A stretch of 56,422 nt of DNA from Pseudomonadota bacterium (GTDB taxonomy: Bacteria; Bdellovibrionota_B; Oligoflexia; Oligoflexales; CAIYRB01). How positions within the stretch are numbered: position 1 is the stretch's first letter; each line of letters opens with the position of its first letter. Where the stretch lies: contig JAPLFY010000141.1 in NCBI GenBank assembly GCA_026390435.1, forward strand, positions 1 through 56,422, in the 5' to 3' direction. Position numbers and translations under genes: made by a program. The notes beneath the pieces are model-generated. The model was given only the letters and a program-made list of their open reading frames with translations, was not told where the DNA came from and did no database searches. This document shows positions 29,490 through 37,832 of the stretch, one piece after another.

Positions 29490-30947
29490 ATGAAAAAGCT
29501 CGCGGTGGCCCTAACTTTGGCGCTTTGCGTTTTGGTTGCAGTTTTGGTGGGGCGGACGTGGAGTTTAGCGGGGTCGACGACTCTACCAGCGGCCGCTGTG
29601 AAGATTGATCTCGATGCGTCAACGTTGGCCTACCGATTGGCGAAAGCGCTTCGGATTCAGACTATCGCTCACGTGCCACCTGAGCCTAATGAGCTGGTAC
29701 CTTTTCAGGCGCTTCATGAGTTGATGCGTAGTTTATTTCCGCGTGCGTTTAGCGCTCTCAAGACGGAAGTGATAGCGGGCGGCAGCTTACTGATGACGTG
29801 GCAGGGTAGCGATCCGTCGCTTGCGCCCATACTATTGCTGAGCCACCAAGATGTGGTGCCGGTGTCGCCAGGTACCGAGGGCGATTGGCTGCACCCTGCT
29901 TTTTCTGGTGTCATTGACCAGGGCTTTATCTGGGGGCGGGGCACTCTCGATGATAAAAGTGGCGTGTTTGGTCTGCTTGAGGCTGTGGAACATCTGTTGC
30001 TCAAGGAAGTAACGCCGAGGCGTAGCGTCATCTTGGCCTTCGGCCATAACGAAGAGGTCGGTGGCAGTGGCGCAAAAGCTATGGCGACTCTGTTGACTGA
30101 TCGCGGTATTCGCGCCGAGTATATCCTCGACGAAGGTGGCATGGTGAGCGAAGGGGTCATCAGCGGTATAGGTCAACCCGCTGCGCTTGTGGGCGTCACC
30201 GAAAAGGGCTACCTCAGCATCGAACTGACGGTGCAAAGTCCAGGTGGCCATTCATCGATGCCATCCAGGGACACGAATATTGGGCGGCTGTCGCGCGCGA
30301 TCACTCGTCTCGAAGCTAATCAAGAGCCTCTTCGCATCGGCACGACCTTAGCCGAATCGTTGCAGGCTTTGGCGCCAGCGATGGGGTTTGGGCGCCGTCT
30401 TGCTGTGGCTAATTTATGGCTGTTTTCTCCAGTGATCACCAAATTGCTGGCGGCTGCTGACTCAACTCGTGCTGGCATGCACACGACGCTAGCTCCGACG
30501 ATATTCCATGCCGGTATTAAAGATAATGTCCTGCCAGGTACGGCCACAGCAGTGATCAATCTGCGTCTTATTCCGGGTGATTCGATAGCCGATGCAATGC
30601 GTCGTGTTGAAATGGTGATAGGTGATCCAGAGGTGAAGATACGGCCGCTTGGTCACAACCGCGAACCGGCGCCAGAATCGGATCCCAAGTCCGGAAGTTT
30701 TGCGGCATTGGCGAACACGATTAAGCAGGTCTTTCCCGATGCCATCGTCGCTCCTTATTCAACGGTGGGCGCGACGGACGCGGCTCATTACACGGCCATG
30801 TCACCGAACATCTACAGATTTTTGCCGGTGCGGTGGGGTGTCGATGATCAAAAGCGTTTTCACGGCACCAATGAGCGCATCAGTGTTGAGGGCTATGCCG
30901 ACGCTGTCCGGTTTTATATTCAGCTGATTAGTAATACGGCTGGCTAG
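29490..30947 (+). CDS. M20-family metallopeptidase (carboxypeptidase/aminoacylase type)
   Basis: This 485-residue protein is anchored or exported by a hydrophobic N-terminal segment (residues 4-20) and belongs to the di-zinc M20 peptidases. Visible family residues are H119 and D121 in SHQDVVPV, the bridging D154 in GRGTLDDK, the catalytic/metal pair E188-E189 in GHNEEVGGSG, D214 in ILDEGG, and the late histidine in FHGTNERIS. The VVPV motif and length fit the yeast CPS1/PM20D1-like branch, which cleaves or forms N-acyl amino acids or small peptides. The substrate is not predictable here. I start at ATG 29490 because AAGG lies about 9 nt before it; an in-frame GTG at 29484 is too close to that site. 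Confidence 0.88.
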   Translation: MKKLAVALTLALCVLVAVLVGRTWSLAGSTTLPAAAVKIDLDASTLAYRLAKALRIQTIAHVPPEPNELVPFQALHELMRSLFPRAFSALKTEVIAGGSLLMTWQGSDPSLAPILLLSHQDVVPVSPGTEGDWLHPAFSGVIDQGFIWGRGTLDDKSGVFGLLEAVEHLLLKEVTPRRSVILAFGHNEEVGGSGAKAMATLLTDRGIRAEYILDEGGMVSEGVISGIGQPAALVGVTEKGYLSIELTVQSPGGHSSMPSRDTNIGRLSRAITRLEANQEPLRIGTTLAESLQALAPAMGFGRRLAVANLWLFSPVITKLLAAADSTRAGMHTTLAPTIFHAGIKDNVLPGTATAVINLRLIPGDSIADAMRRVEMVIGDPEVKIRPLGHNREPAPESDPKSGSFAALANTIKQVFPDAIVAPYSTVGATDAAHYTAMSPNIYRFLPVRWGVDDQKRFHGTNERISVEGYADAVRFYIQLISNTAG

Positions 30948-31097
30948 GGCTTGCGACCTGCATCCAGAAATTGTTTAAACACATGATATAACTGAAATAA
31001 ATAGATGGCGCATCATGGGGTGTGGTCAGATACTGCTTATAAATTTTTTACCGCTCATCGGGCGATCTGGAAATAATTGCCACCTAACGATTTATGC

Positions 31098-31126
31098 TTC
31101 AAAGATACATCTGCCTTTGGTATACC
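31098..31126 (+). promoter_or_regulatory. Candidate sigma-70 promoter of tRNA-Leu
   Basis: TTCAAA and TATACC, each 4 of 6 to the consensus, are separated by exactly 17 nt. They end 16 nt before the first base of the tRNA, the expected place for a tRNA promoter. Confidence 0.35.
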
Positions 31127-31142
31127 GTTGTTTCTCCATCAT

Positions 31143-31229
31143 GGCGGCATGGCGGAATCGGCAGACGTGCTGGACTCAAAATCCAGTGTCCGCAAGGACG
31201 TCCCGGTTCGACCCCGGGTGCCGCTACCA
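31143..31229 (+). tRNA. tRNA-Leu (anticodon CAA)
   Basis: A full cloverleaf can be drawn. The acceptor stem is GGCGGCA with TGCCGCT (closing G-U at 1:72), followed by discriminator A and an encoded CCA at 31227-31229. The D-arm contains TGGCGGAATCGGCAGACG. The anticodon stem CTGGA/TCCAG holds loop CTCAAAA with anticodon CAA at 31177-31179. A long class II variable arm (GTCC GCAA GGAC) follows, then the T-arm with TTCGACC. The long variable arm is typical of leucine tRNAs, and CAA reads UUG codons. Confidence 0.97.
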
Positions 31230-31256
31230 TCTCTCTCTCTCTCTCTCTCTCTCTCT
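31230..31256. repeat. (CT)13 dinucleotide microsatellite
   Basis: An uninterrupted run of about 13 CT dinucleotides begins directly after the encoded CCA of tRNA-Leu. It ends 7 nt before the stop of the convergent C45 hydrolase gene. It fills most of the 34-nt gap between the two genes. Such tracts slip easily during replication; here slippage would not alter a coding sequence. Confidence 0.95.
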
Positions 31257-31263
31257 TCCCAAA

Positions 31264-32511
31264 TTAGCCTAGACTCTTAAGTATCCCTAAAGCTTCCTTA
31301 GCTATTTGCTCTTGGAAAGTAGCCATGGCCTCGCTGCTCGGCTTCGTTCTCAGAAACTCCTGAGTGCGGGCGATGATCTCGCGCTGTGCTGTGAGGATCG
31401 GCGGTAGGATGCCCGTGCCCTCGCGATTGTTCAGCACCACGAGGTTCATGTATTTTGTCATTTCTTGTTCTGGTAGGGGTCTCAGTAGTCTTTTAAGACG
31501 AAGAGACTCTGCCTGCATGGGGACGGTAAGGCCGTCACTGAGCGCCCCTGGTACTTTGCCAGCTTCCACCCAAACTGGCACGGCAAGAGACGTAGCCGGC
31601 TCGCCGAGTAATACCCAAAGGGTCGCTAGTGAGTTTGGATTGCCTGGTGTCTTGCCCTCGATCACCACTGCCGAGGCCGTAGAGTTGCGATTGATCGTGT
31701 CGACGCTGGCGTACCATTCGGCGCTTTGGGAAGTTTTTGTCGCCAAGTCTTCTAAGCTCGGCACATGGAGCAAAACATGGCCAAAATCGCGCGCGAGGTT
31801 GTTAAAAATAAAATCGACATCGACTGCTGTGCTTTGCTGTTCGATTAAGTTAGTCGCGCGCTCAAAGCGCAGATAACCAACGCCTTCCCCCGGTGCACCG
31901 CTACGGGAAAAGTTCGTATTCACTAGGTATTGTTTGGGTGACTCATTCACCGACAGTTTATTAAAGCCGTGATTGTGCAGTTCAAAGATCGCCACCTCAC
32001 CGGAAGCATCCGTGACTACAAAATTAGTTTGTGCACCTAGATTAGGTCCCAGCTTTTGCTGCAGAAACTTTTCAAAATCGCCAATGCTGGCGACAGTCCT
32101 CAGGGCATCTGCCATGATGGCCCCTTCCTGGTCCTTGGCTTCTTTCGGATCCAGCGGGAGATTATAGGCAACGGAATTAAAAATACCAAATCCTTGGTCA
32201 TTAATGCCGGCAAACACAGCGCGCCCAGACGTCTCTGTGTGGTCGGCGAGGCCGATATATTTGTGGGGCTTAGCGTCGACGTAAACTACTCTGTTAGACA
32301 GATCATCGGTATCGCGATTTTTCCACATAAGTGGAACTTGAGATGCGGTGGCGACGGCTGTCCAGGCTGCTGTGGTGCAGGCATCAGCTGGGTCGTAAGG
32401 CAGAGCTGCTACCAGGCACAGTAATAATAAACGGTTTAAATGAAACAGGTTTTTAGACCAGTGTTTAACACTGGGAGACATCGGCCGTTTTGCGTACGTG
32501 TCACTACACAT
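31264..32511 (-). CDS. C45/acyltransferase-like Ntn-hydrolase, secreted
   Basis: This 415-residue protein starts with a signal-like hydrophobic stretch (about residues 26-38). The predicted nucleophile C45 follows in DACTTAAW. The next blocks, LMWKNRDTDD and GRAVFAGINDQGFGIFNS, are typical of the carcinine hydrolase / isopenicillin-N acyltransferase (peptidase C45) family. In these enzymes an exposed N-terminal cysteine attacks amide bonds. The substrate is unknown; location in the periplasm is inferred. I chose ATG 32511 because AGGAGA lies 9 nt upstream; an in-frame start at 32616 would overlap the heme oxygenase gene. It sits 31 nt after heme oxygenase and is probably the third gene of the phytochrome operon, an unusual partner. 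Lipoprotein processing at C45 was considered, but the residues before it fit a lipobox poorly. Confidence 0.8.
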   Translation of the reverse strand: MCSDTYAKRPMSPSVKHWSKNLFHLNRLLLLCLVAALPYDPADACTTAAWTAVATASQVPLMWKNRDTDDLSNRVVYVDAKPHKYIGLADHTETSGRAVFAGINDQGFGIFNSVAYNLPLDPKEAKDQEGAIMADALRTVASIGDFEKFLQQKLGPNLGAQTNFVVTDASGEVAIFELHNHGFNKLSVNESPKQYLVNTNFSRSGAPGEGVGYLRFERATNLIEQQSTAVDVDFIFNNLARDFGHVLLHVPSLEDLATKTSQSAEWYASVDTINRNSTASAVVIEGKTPGNPNSLATLWVLLGEPATSLAVPVWVEAGKVPGALSDGLTVPMQAESLRLKRLLRPLPEQEMTKYMNLVVLNNREGTGILPPILTAQREIIARTQEFLRTKPSSEAMATFQEQIAKEALGILKSLG

Positions 32512-32542
32512 GCTAGTGGATCTCCTCTTGATTTGGGGAATC

Positions 32543-33157
32543 TTAACTTGCCCGTAGCCATTCCAGCAACAGCCGAAATATTTCGCAGGCGCTTTTTCCG
32601 GATTCATTATAGGCACTTTCGTCGACTAAATTTTGAGCCTGTGAACGGAAGACATGCCACATAGCCAAGGTTTCGCTGCCGTAGCCAGTATAGAAACGCA
32701 GTTTTGTGTCATCCAATTCCAAATGCTTTATAAGAGACCTCCTGATCACCTGTGCACCTAAGGTGGCCCCCTCGATCACATAAAGAACTCCCACACACTC
32801 GGCAGTGCTAGAAATTGGCGAAATATTATCGCAATTGGGTGTATCGGCGATATTTTCTGCCGACACTGCTAACGCGAGTAAATCTGCAGAAAGCCACTGC
32901 GTTTTAAATCGCTGTGCGATACTCAGTGCGTCTCCGAATTTCCGGGAGTACTCCGCCAGACGGCCCTCCAAGGGGAGGTAAAAGCCGAGCATTTTGATGA
33001 GATGTGTGCGGTATTCAGCAAGTGTGAGGTCTGGTTTGAGCAGAGGGATGACAGATTCTATGGCCTGATGCTGGGGGGCGGTTTCGGTTTTTAAAAATTC
33101 AAGGAGAGACAGCTTTGCCGGGCGACCAGACGGCACGATTGATTGTTCGAGATTCAT
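32543..33157 (-). CDS. bphO: Biliverdin-producing heme oxygenase
   Basis: This 204-residue protein has the size and motifs of bacterial heme oxygenases. The proximal heme-ligand histidine is H30 in ETAPQHQAIE. The distal-helix region reads VIEGATLGAQVI, and FYTGYG and the C-terminal helices follow. The enzyme opens heme to biliverdin, iron and CO. The gene begins 18 nt after the bacteriophytochrome stop and has AGGAGA upstream, so it is in the same operon and supplies the chromophore. This pairing (bphO-bphP) is well known and supports both calls. Confidence 0.93.
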   Translation of the reverse strand: MNLEQSIVPSGRPAKLSLLEFLKTETAPQHQAIESVIPLLKPDLTLAEYRTHLIKMLGFYLPLEGRLAEYSRKFGDALSIAQRFKTQWLSADLLALAVSAENIADTPNCDNISPISSTAECVGVLYVIEGATLGAQVIRRSLIKHLELDDTKLRFYTGYGSETLAMWHVFRSQAQNLVDESAYNESGKSACEIFRLLLEWLRAS

Positions 33158-33175
33158 GAGATCTCATTCTCCTAT

Positions 33176-35926
33176 CTATTCGATAGTAGGTAAATGTAGG
33201 TTTTTAAAGGCAGAAAAGAGTGCCTCTCGATAAATCGGTTTGGTCAAGTAGGCAGTAAATCCAGCTTCTAATCCCTTGTTTTTGTCTTTCGTTGCGGCGT
33301 AAGCGCTCAAAGCGATTGCTGGAATTGGTTTCATATCGCGCAGCTTTTCCTCCTCGCGCCATAGACGTATTAGATCGCAGCCATTTAGTCGAGGCATCGC
33401 AATATCAGAGAGTATTAGGTCAAATTTTTGTCCGCGAAGTTTTTCCATAGCAACCTCACCATTTATAGCTGTGGTTACTGAGGCTCCATTTCGTTCGCAT
33501 ATTAGCTGAAGTGCTTGTAAAGCATCAGGTTCGTCCTCAGCGATTAATACTCTTAAGCCTTTAAGTAGGTTCTTGGATTGAATTGCTGGACTCAGTTTTT
33601 TTAAAGGCACAGGCTGATGATCTTGTAACTGCTGAATTGGTAGCGTGATGACAAAGCGAGATCCGTGACCGTATCCTTCGCTGTAAGCCCGAATGGTTCC
33701 GCCGTGCATTTCGGTGAGGCTTTTAACTATAGATAAACCGATACCTAATCCTCCGGCCTTGGTCGCCGTGTTGTCTGCCTGCACGAATCGGTCAAATATT
33801 CTCTCTAATTTTGACGGATGAATACCCACACCAGAGTCCGCCACTTCGAGATAGCACTCCGACATTGATTGAGAAAGTTTGACCCGAATGTGGCCTCCCT
33901 CTGGTGTGAATTTGATAGCATTACTAAGCATGTTCCATACTATTTGATGAAGCCGATCTGGATCAGCTGATAGTAAACAGTGCTCACAAGGTTGTAATTG
34001 AATGGTTAGGTTTTTGGTTCTAGCGGTAGGTGTCATGCCTTCGATGACTCTCTGGACAATGGCAGTCACATCAATATTGCTTTTGATATCTATACGCAAT
34101 TTACCTGAGATGATGCGGAATGTGTCTAATAGGTCATCGATCATTGCCACCTGCATTTTGGCGTTGCGATCAATAATATCTAGTGCATTTTGCACCTCTG
34201 GATCATGGTCTGGATTGTCACGCAGCAAATCAATCCACCCAATAATAATACTCAGGGGTGTCCTAAGCTCGTGCGACGCATTACTCAAGAATGCGTCTTT
34301 AGCCTTATCCTCTTTTTCCAAGTCATAGTATGAATCTGACAGTGTCTGCATTCGTCCAAATGTTTCTTGTACGAACGCGGATAGAAAGTAGTGGGCGCAC
34401 TCCTCATCTTCTTCGCTCCAGGCCCGCGATAAAAATCTAACTTTCTCTTTCCACTCCGCAAATGATGCTCGTGGAGTCATCTTTTCCATCGCTCCACGCA
34501 TCGGTAGCGTGGGATTATTGGGCTGGCCTCCCCAGCGCACTTCTTTTACTTCTTCTGGCCTTAACCAAATTACAAAATTCTCAAAGTTACGGAAGAGTGG
34601 CACTGCTAGTGCTCCGGCGGCATTTGGGTCTGCCTCAGCAAACTTCAAATCCAGCAAAAGACTGTCGCTCTTCCAGGCCTTCAGAGAATCCTGGGTGTGC
34701 AGATGCTTGGATAAGATTTCTAGAGTTTGCGGGGCTACCGGCGCGCCAGCGACCAATTTTTTATCACCAACCTTAACAATTACCGTTGAGCTAGAAGTCA
34801 TGCTCAAGAGTCTTGCTCCAGATTCTTTGAGAGTAAAGTCCGCATCTCTGCTTAGAGCCAAATCATTCAAGAATGATTGCATAAAGAGTAACGTCTCATT
34901 GCGAATATTTATTTTATTTCTCTCTTTCAATTCAGCCAATTTTTCCGCTAACATCCGTGCTGCTAAATCAAAAACATCTCGACTTTGGCGATCCGGATAT
35001 TTGGGGGCGGTAGCATGGTGAAATGAGATTAATCCCCAAAATTTGTCATTCACTCGAAGTGGTAGGGATATGGTGGATCTTACGCCCATATTTTCGAGGT
35101 ATTGAAGGTGTATCGGAGAAACGGCGCGAAGGAGGCTCATGCTGAGATCGAGATCCTGTGGTGAAATAGATTTGCTAACAATAGGCACAGGCTCAGCTTG
35201 GATATCTGCGATAATGCGTGATTGATTCTTAAAAAAAATCTCTCTCGAATGTGAGGGGATGTCTGATGCGGGATATTTCAGATGGATAAATTCCACCATT
35301 TCGGGTTGCTTTGCCTCAGCAATGACCTCGCCGTTCCATGCTTGGTCGAAGCGGTAGATTATGATTCGGTCAAATCCGGAGTGGGCAAATAATGATTCAG
35401 CCGTAGATTGGCATGCATCTTCGACTGTCTGCGCCCTGCCTAAGCTCGAAATCATTTTTTTAATTAGCTTAAGTGAGTTGTCCTCGTTCGTTTCGGCGTC
35501 TATTTGAAATTCCAAAATGAGTTTAGAAAAAATCCGATGGCACAAAGCAGAGCTAATACGACCTGTCCATTGATCCGGTAGTTTCGGGAAGACGTTGTGT
35601 GTCGATATTAATGCGCAGAATTTATCACAGCTATCAACCTGACTGCGGTCTCCGATACTGATTAGGTCATAGATATGTTGTCCAATCAGGGACTCACAGG
35701 TCTCAATATTGAGAATTTTTTCCCAATTTTTGCTTACGGCTTCGACGACCAGGGAGTCTGAGTTAGCGACAATCATCAAGCCACAACTCTGAATGGCGCC
35801 GCAAAATGCGATTGGTTCGTGCTCGCAGTCAACTAGATCTCTAATTTTATACGAGAGATTTTTTGACTTTCTCTCGAGCGCATCTTCCATACTCAGAAAG
35901 TAGTCGGTTGGGTTTTTGTCGCTCAT
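33176..35926 (-). CDS. bphP: Bacteriophytochrome hybrid histidine kinase with C-terminal receiver
   Basis: This 916-residue red/far-red photoreceptor has the domain order PAS-GAF-PHY-HisKA-HATPase-REC. The biliverdin-attaching cysteine is C34 in DCEHEPI. GAF carries PASDIP (219-224) and the chromophore histidine H273 in SPIHLQYL. The PHY tongue carries PRASF (485-489). The phosphorylated histidine is H552 in SHELRTP; the ATP-binding N-box is near N669, DSGVGI near 697 and GLGIGLS near 727. The receiver domain (about 791-910) has phosphoacceptor D841 and K896. The usual IQPHG motif reads IQSCG here, adding cysteines C42 and C48 near the chromophore. I start at ATG 35926, placed 8 nt after GAGGTGA, rather than TTG 35932. 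No separate output protein is encoded beside it, so the signalling target is unknown. Confidence 0.95.
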   Translation of the reverse strand: MSDKNPTDYFLSMEDALERKSKNLSYKIRDLVDCEHEPIAFCGAIQSCGLMIVANSDSLVVEAVSKNWEKILNIETCESLIGQHIYDLISIGDRSQVDSCDKFCALISTHNVFPKLPDQWTGRISSALCHRIFSKLILEFQIDAETNEDNSLKLIKKMISSLGRAQTVEDACQSTAESLFAHSGFDRIIIYRFDQAWNGEVIAEAKQPEMVEFIHLKYPASDIPSHSREIFFKNQSRIIADIQAEPVPIVSKSISPQDLDLSMSLLRAVSPIHLQYLENMGVRSTISLPLRVNDKFWGLISFHHATAPKYPDRQSRDVFDLAARMLAEKLAELKERNKINIRNETLLFMQSFLNDLALSRDADFTLKESGARLLSMTSSSTVIVKVGDKKLVAGAPVAPQTLEILSKHLHTQDSLKAWKSDSLLLDLKFAEADPNAAGALAVPLFRNFENFVIWLRPEEVKEVRWGGQPNNPTLPMRGAMEKMTPRASFAEWKEKVRFLSRAWSEEDEECAHYFLSAFVQETFGRMQTLSDSYYDLEKEDKAKDAFLSNASHELRTPLSIIIGWIDLLRDNPDHDPEVQNALDIIDRNAKMQVAMIDDLLDTFRIISGKLRIDIKSNIDVTAIVQRVIEGMTPTARTKNLTIQLQPCEHCLLSADPDRLHQIVWNMLSNAIKFTPEGGHIRVKLSQSMSECYLEVADSGVGIHPSKLERIFDRFVQADNTATKAGGLGIGLSIVKSLTEMHGGTIRAYSEGYGHGSRFVITLPIQQLQDHQPVPLKKLSPAIQSKNLLKGLRVLIAEDEPDALQALQLICERNGASVTTAINGEVAMEKLRGQKFDLILSDIAMPRLNGCDLIRLWREEEKLRDMKPIPAIALSAYAATKDKNKGLEAGFTAYLTKPIYREALFSAFKNLHLPTIE

Positions 35927-36046
35927 AGACAAGTCACCTCAATCCAGCGGACACGTCTAGCCAATCCCTAATTGGTCAACTAACATAGTGCAAAATTAGG
36001 CGCTATTAAGAATTTAATAAGTATCTTTTGAAACATAAGCTTCGAT

Positions 36047-36074
36047 TCAAGTTTCCTATGGATTTTTCCGACAC
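36047..36074 (+). promoter_or_regulatory. Weak sigma-28-like promoter candidate before the PEGA gene
   Basis: TCAAGTTT is followed by TCCGACAC with the same 15-nt gap between TCAAG and CCGA-type -10 as at the two fibre genes. The -35 half matches the FliA consensus fully, while the -10 half matches at 5 of 8 positions. It lies about 67 nt upstream of the ATG at 36141. Confidence 0.3.
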
Positions 36075-36080
36075 GAAAGG

Positions 36081-36099
36081 CACCTGTAAAAATCAGGTG
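36081..36099. promoter_or_regulatory. Inverted repeat CACCTG-N7-CAGGTG
   Basis: Perfect 6-bp arms around 7 nt lie between the divergent phytochrome and PEGA genes, 41 nt before the PEGA start. It could be an operator for a dimeric regulator or a small leader hairpin. No regulator gene is adjacent. Confidence 0.3.
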
Positions 36100-36140
36100 A
36101 ACATGGATAATCTCCACAATGCCTTTGAGTAACAGATCTT

Positions 36141-37832
36141 ATGAATCGTAATGAATTCGCGTTCTTGTTGACATGTGCTCTTGCTCTTGCGGGCAAAGCG
36201 TATGGTATCGATGCCGATTGTTACGACAAAGGTGACAAATACTTTATCCCGGCGGCGAACCTGCTTGAAGCTAAGAAGAAGGCACTTCTGTGTTTTTTTG
36301 CAGAAATTACAGTTAAATCAAGTACCAGGGAAGACAACCGTGAGGTCGAGTTCACCCAAGAGCTCAACCTGGAGGCGAAGAGCACAGTCATCGATTGGCA
36401 GGGTTTACGTCGGAGCGAGTCCCCAAATCTTTATCAATGGCCTATTAAAGATGTGAACGAAAACCTGAAGCAACTAGCGCATGCGAATGAGAAGAAGATC
36501 ATACCCGTAGAGAAAGAGGTGCAGGAGGTTTGGCGGTCCAACGCCATCAAAAAAGAGGTCATAGAAATCACCTCCAAACCGGAGGGAGCGGCTGTAACGT
36601 TTGACGGAGTGGAGAATGCGTGTACGACGCCATGTAAACTTGAAGTTCTCGATGGGTCTCATGCCATTGGACTTTGGAAGCAGGATTATAGTCGGTTATC
36701 AGGCACGATAAGTGTTGATTCTCGCCATGATTCATTCGGCTTTGAACTCAAAGAAAACATCGGACGGATTGCCTTCACCGACTGTCCTGCCGCGACATCG
36801 ATTAACATCGACGGGAATCGCTACGGGAATACCTCTGACTCAGTCATGAAGCTGGCACCAGGTAATTATGTGCTGGAGTTTGAACATCCCGAATACTTCA
36901 AAAACACGCAAAAAATATCGGTAAGAGTTGGTGATAATTCGAAAGTGACCTGTGCTATGCAGCCTAAAATCGGGGGTGTTGAGATATCGGCCCGCAGTTC
37001 TAAGGGCGATCCAGTCAAAGCTAGCGTTGAAATTGACGGCACTATAGTTGGTAAGACACCCGGAACTTACGAAGTTAGGGCCGGATCACGGCGCGTTAAA
37101 ATTTCTACGAGCGATGAAGCGTGGGAAGATACGATCATAGTCCAAAAAAGCTCCACGAGTCCTATTGTTGCCAAGCTTACACCGATAGAATCTGAAGAAG
37201 AAAAGATCAAAAGAAAGAGCTACCGCTCCTTTTCGACGATGATCGAAATCGGCTCAATGGAGGGTCTAAAGTTCATAGAAAAGAGTTCTGGTACAGAGTA
37301 CAAATTCGAGGATTGCAGGGAGAGCGGTGACCCTAGCAAGGGCGATACTCGCCGTTTTGTCCTAGGAAAGAATCTGACTGATAATTTTGGTATCAACATC
37401 GGCTACCTAAGTGGACACTATCAGGTGTGCCATATGTACTACGCACCTAAAACCTACGAGGCGCTAAGGTCCCGCTATGATGTCGAGTTTCAGGGGGCAA
37501 CGTTAGGACTGAACTATTCGCTCTTCAACCAGTGGAATCAGGTTCAAAACCCGTCGGACCGAAGCTTCACCAGATGGTTTGACTTCCGTCTCTCCTACAT
37601 GCCTCATCTGGGGATATCGCTGCAGAAAGACAAAACCCAAGGAAAGACCAGTTACGCATTACCTGGTGCTATCTTTGGGGAGTTCTCGCTCGCCACGTGG
37701 ACTTTTGATATGGTCAAAGTCTCAATGATCAATCTCGGTTACGTTGGCCAATTCAAGCTTCCCGAAGACAGCACCGTCTCGGTGGGCGATTTTTCCGTGC
37801 TGTCTTATTTCGGCTTTGGCCTGTCGTTTTAG
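36141..37832 (+). CDS. PEGA-domain envelope protein with C-terminal barrel-like region
   Basis: This 563-residue exported protein has a signal peptide (residues 1-22, cleavage after AYG). Three PEGA-type modules follow at about 142-204 (ITSKPEGAAVTFDG), 208-275 (INIDGNRYG to LAPGNYVLEF) and 277-348 (VEIDGTIVGKTPGTY). PEGA modules are surface or periplasmic beta-sandwich repeats. After a charged linker (SEEEKIKRK, about 351-359), the last 200 residues alternate aromatic and polar residues and end in GFGLSF, like an outer-membrane barrel. The function is unknown. Its stop overlaps the stop of the convergent LPP20-like gene by 4 bp. The Shine-Dalgarno is weak (GAG about 12 nt before ATG). Confidence 0.75.
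   Translation: MNRNEFAFLLTCALALAGKAYGIDADCYDKGDKYFIPAANLLEAKKKALLCFFAEITVKSSTREDNREVEFTQELNLEAKSTVIDWQGLRRSESPNLYQWPIKDVNENLKQLAHANEKKIIPVEKEVQEVWRSNAIKKEVIEITSKPEGAAVTFDGVENACTTPCKLEVLDGSHAIGLWKQDYSRLSGTISVDSRHDSFGFELKENIGRIAFTDCPAATSINIDGNRYGNTSDSVMKLAPGNYVLEFEHPEYFKNTQKISVRVGDNSKVTCAMQPKIGGVEISARSSKGDPVKASVEIDGTIVGKTPGTYEVRAGSRRVKISTSDEAWEDTIIVQKSSTSPIVAKLTPIESEEEKIKRKSYRSFSTMIEIGSMEGLKFIEKSSGTEYKFEDCRESGDPSKGDTRRFVLGKNLTDNFGINIGYLSGHYQVCHMYYAPKTYEALRSRYDVEFQGATLGLNYSLFNQWNQVQNPSDRSFTRWFDFRLSYMPHLGISLQKDKTQGKTSYALPGAIFGEFSLATWTFDMVKVSMINLGYVGQFKLPEDSTVSVGDFSVLSYFGFGLSF

Noticed and set aside
31143-31260. tRNA-Leu as an integration (att) site
   Set aside because: No integrase, no repeat of the tRNA 3' end and no foreign gene block lies beside it.
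31015-31280. Two plus-strand frames of 85 and 67 codons
   Set aside because: Both run through the tRNA-Leu gene and the CT tract, which explains their Leu/Ser repeats.
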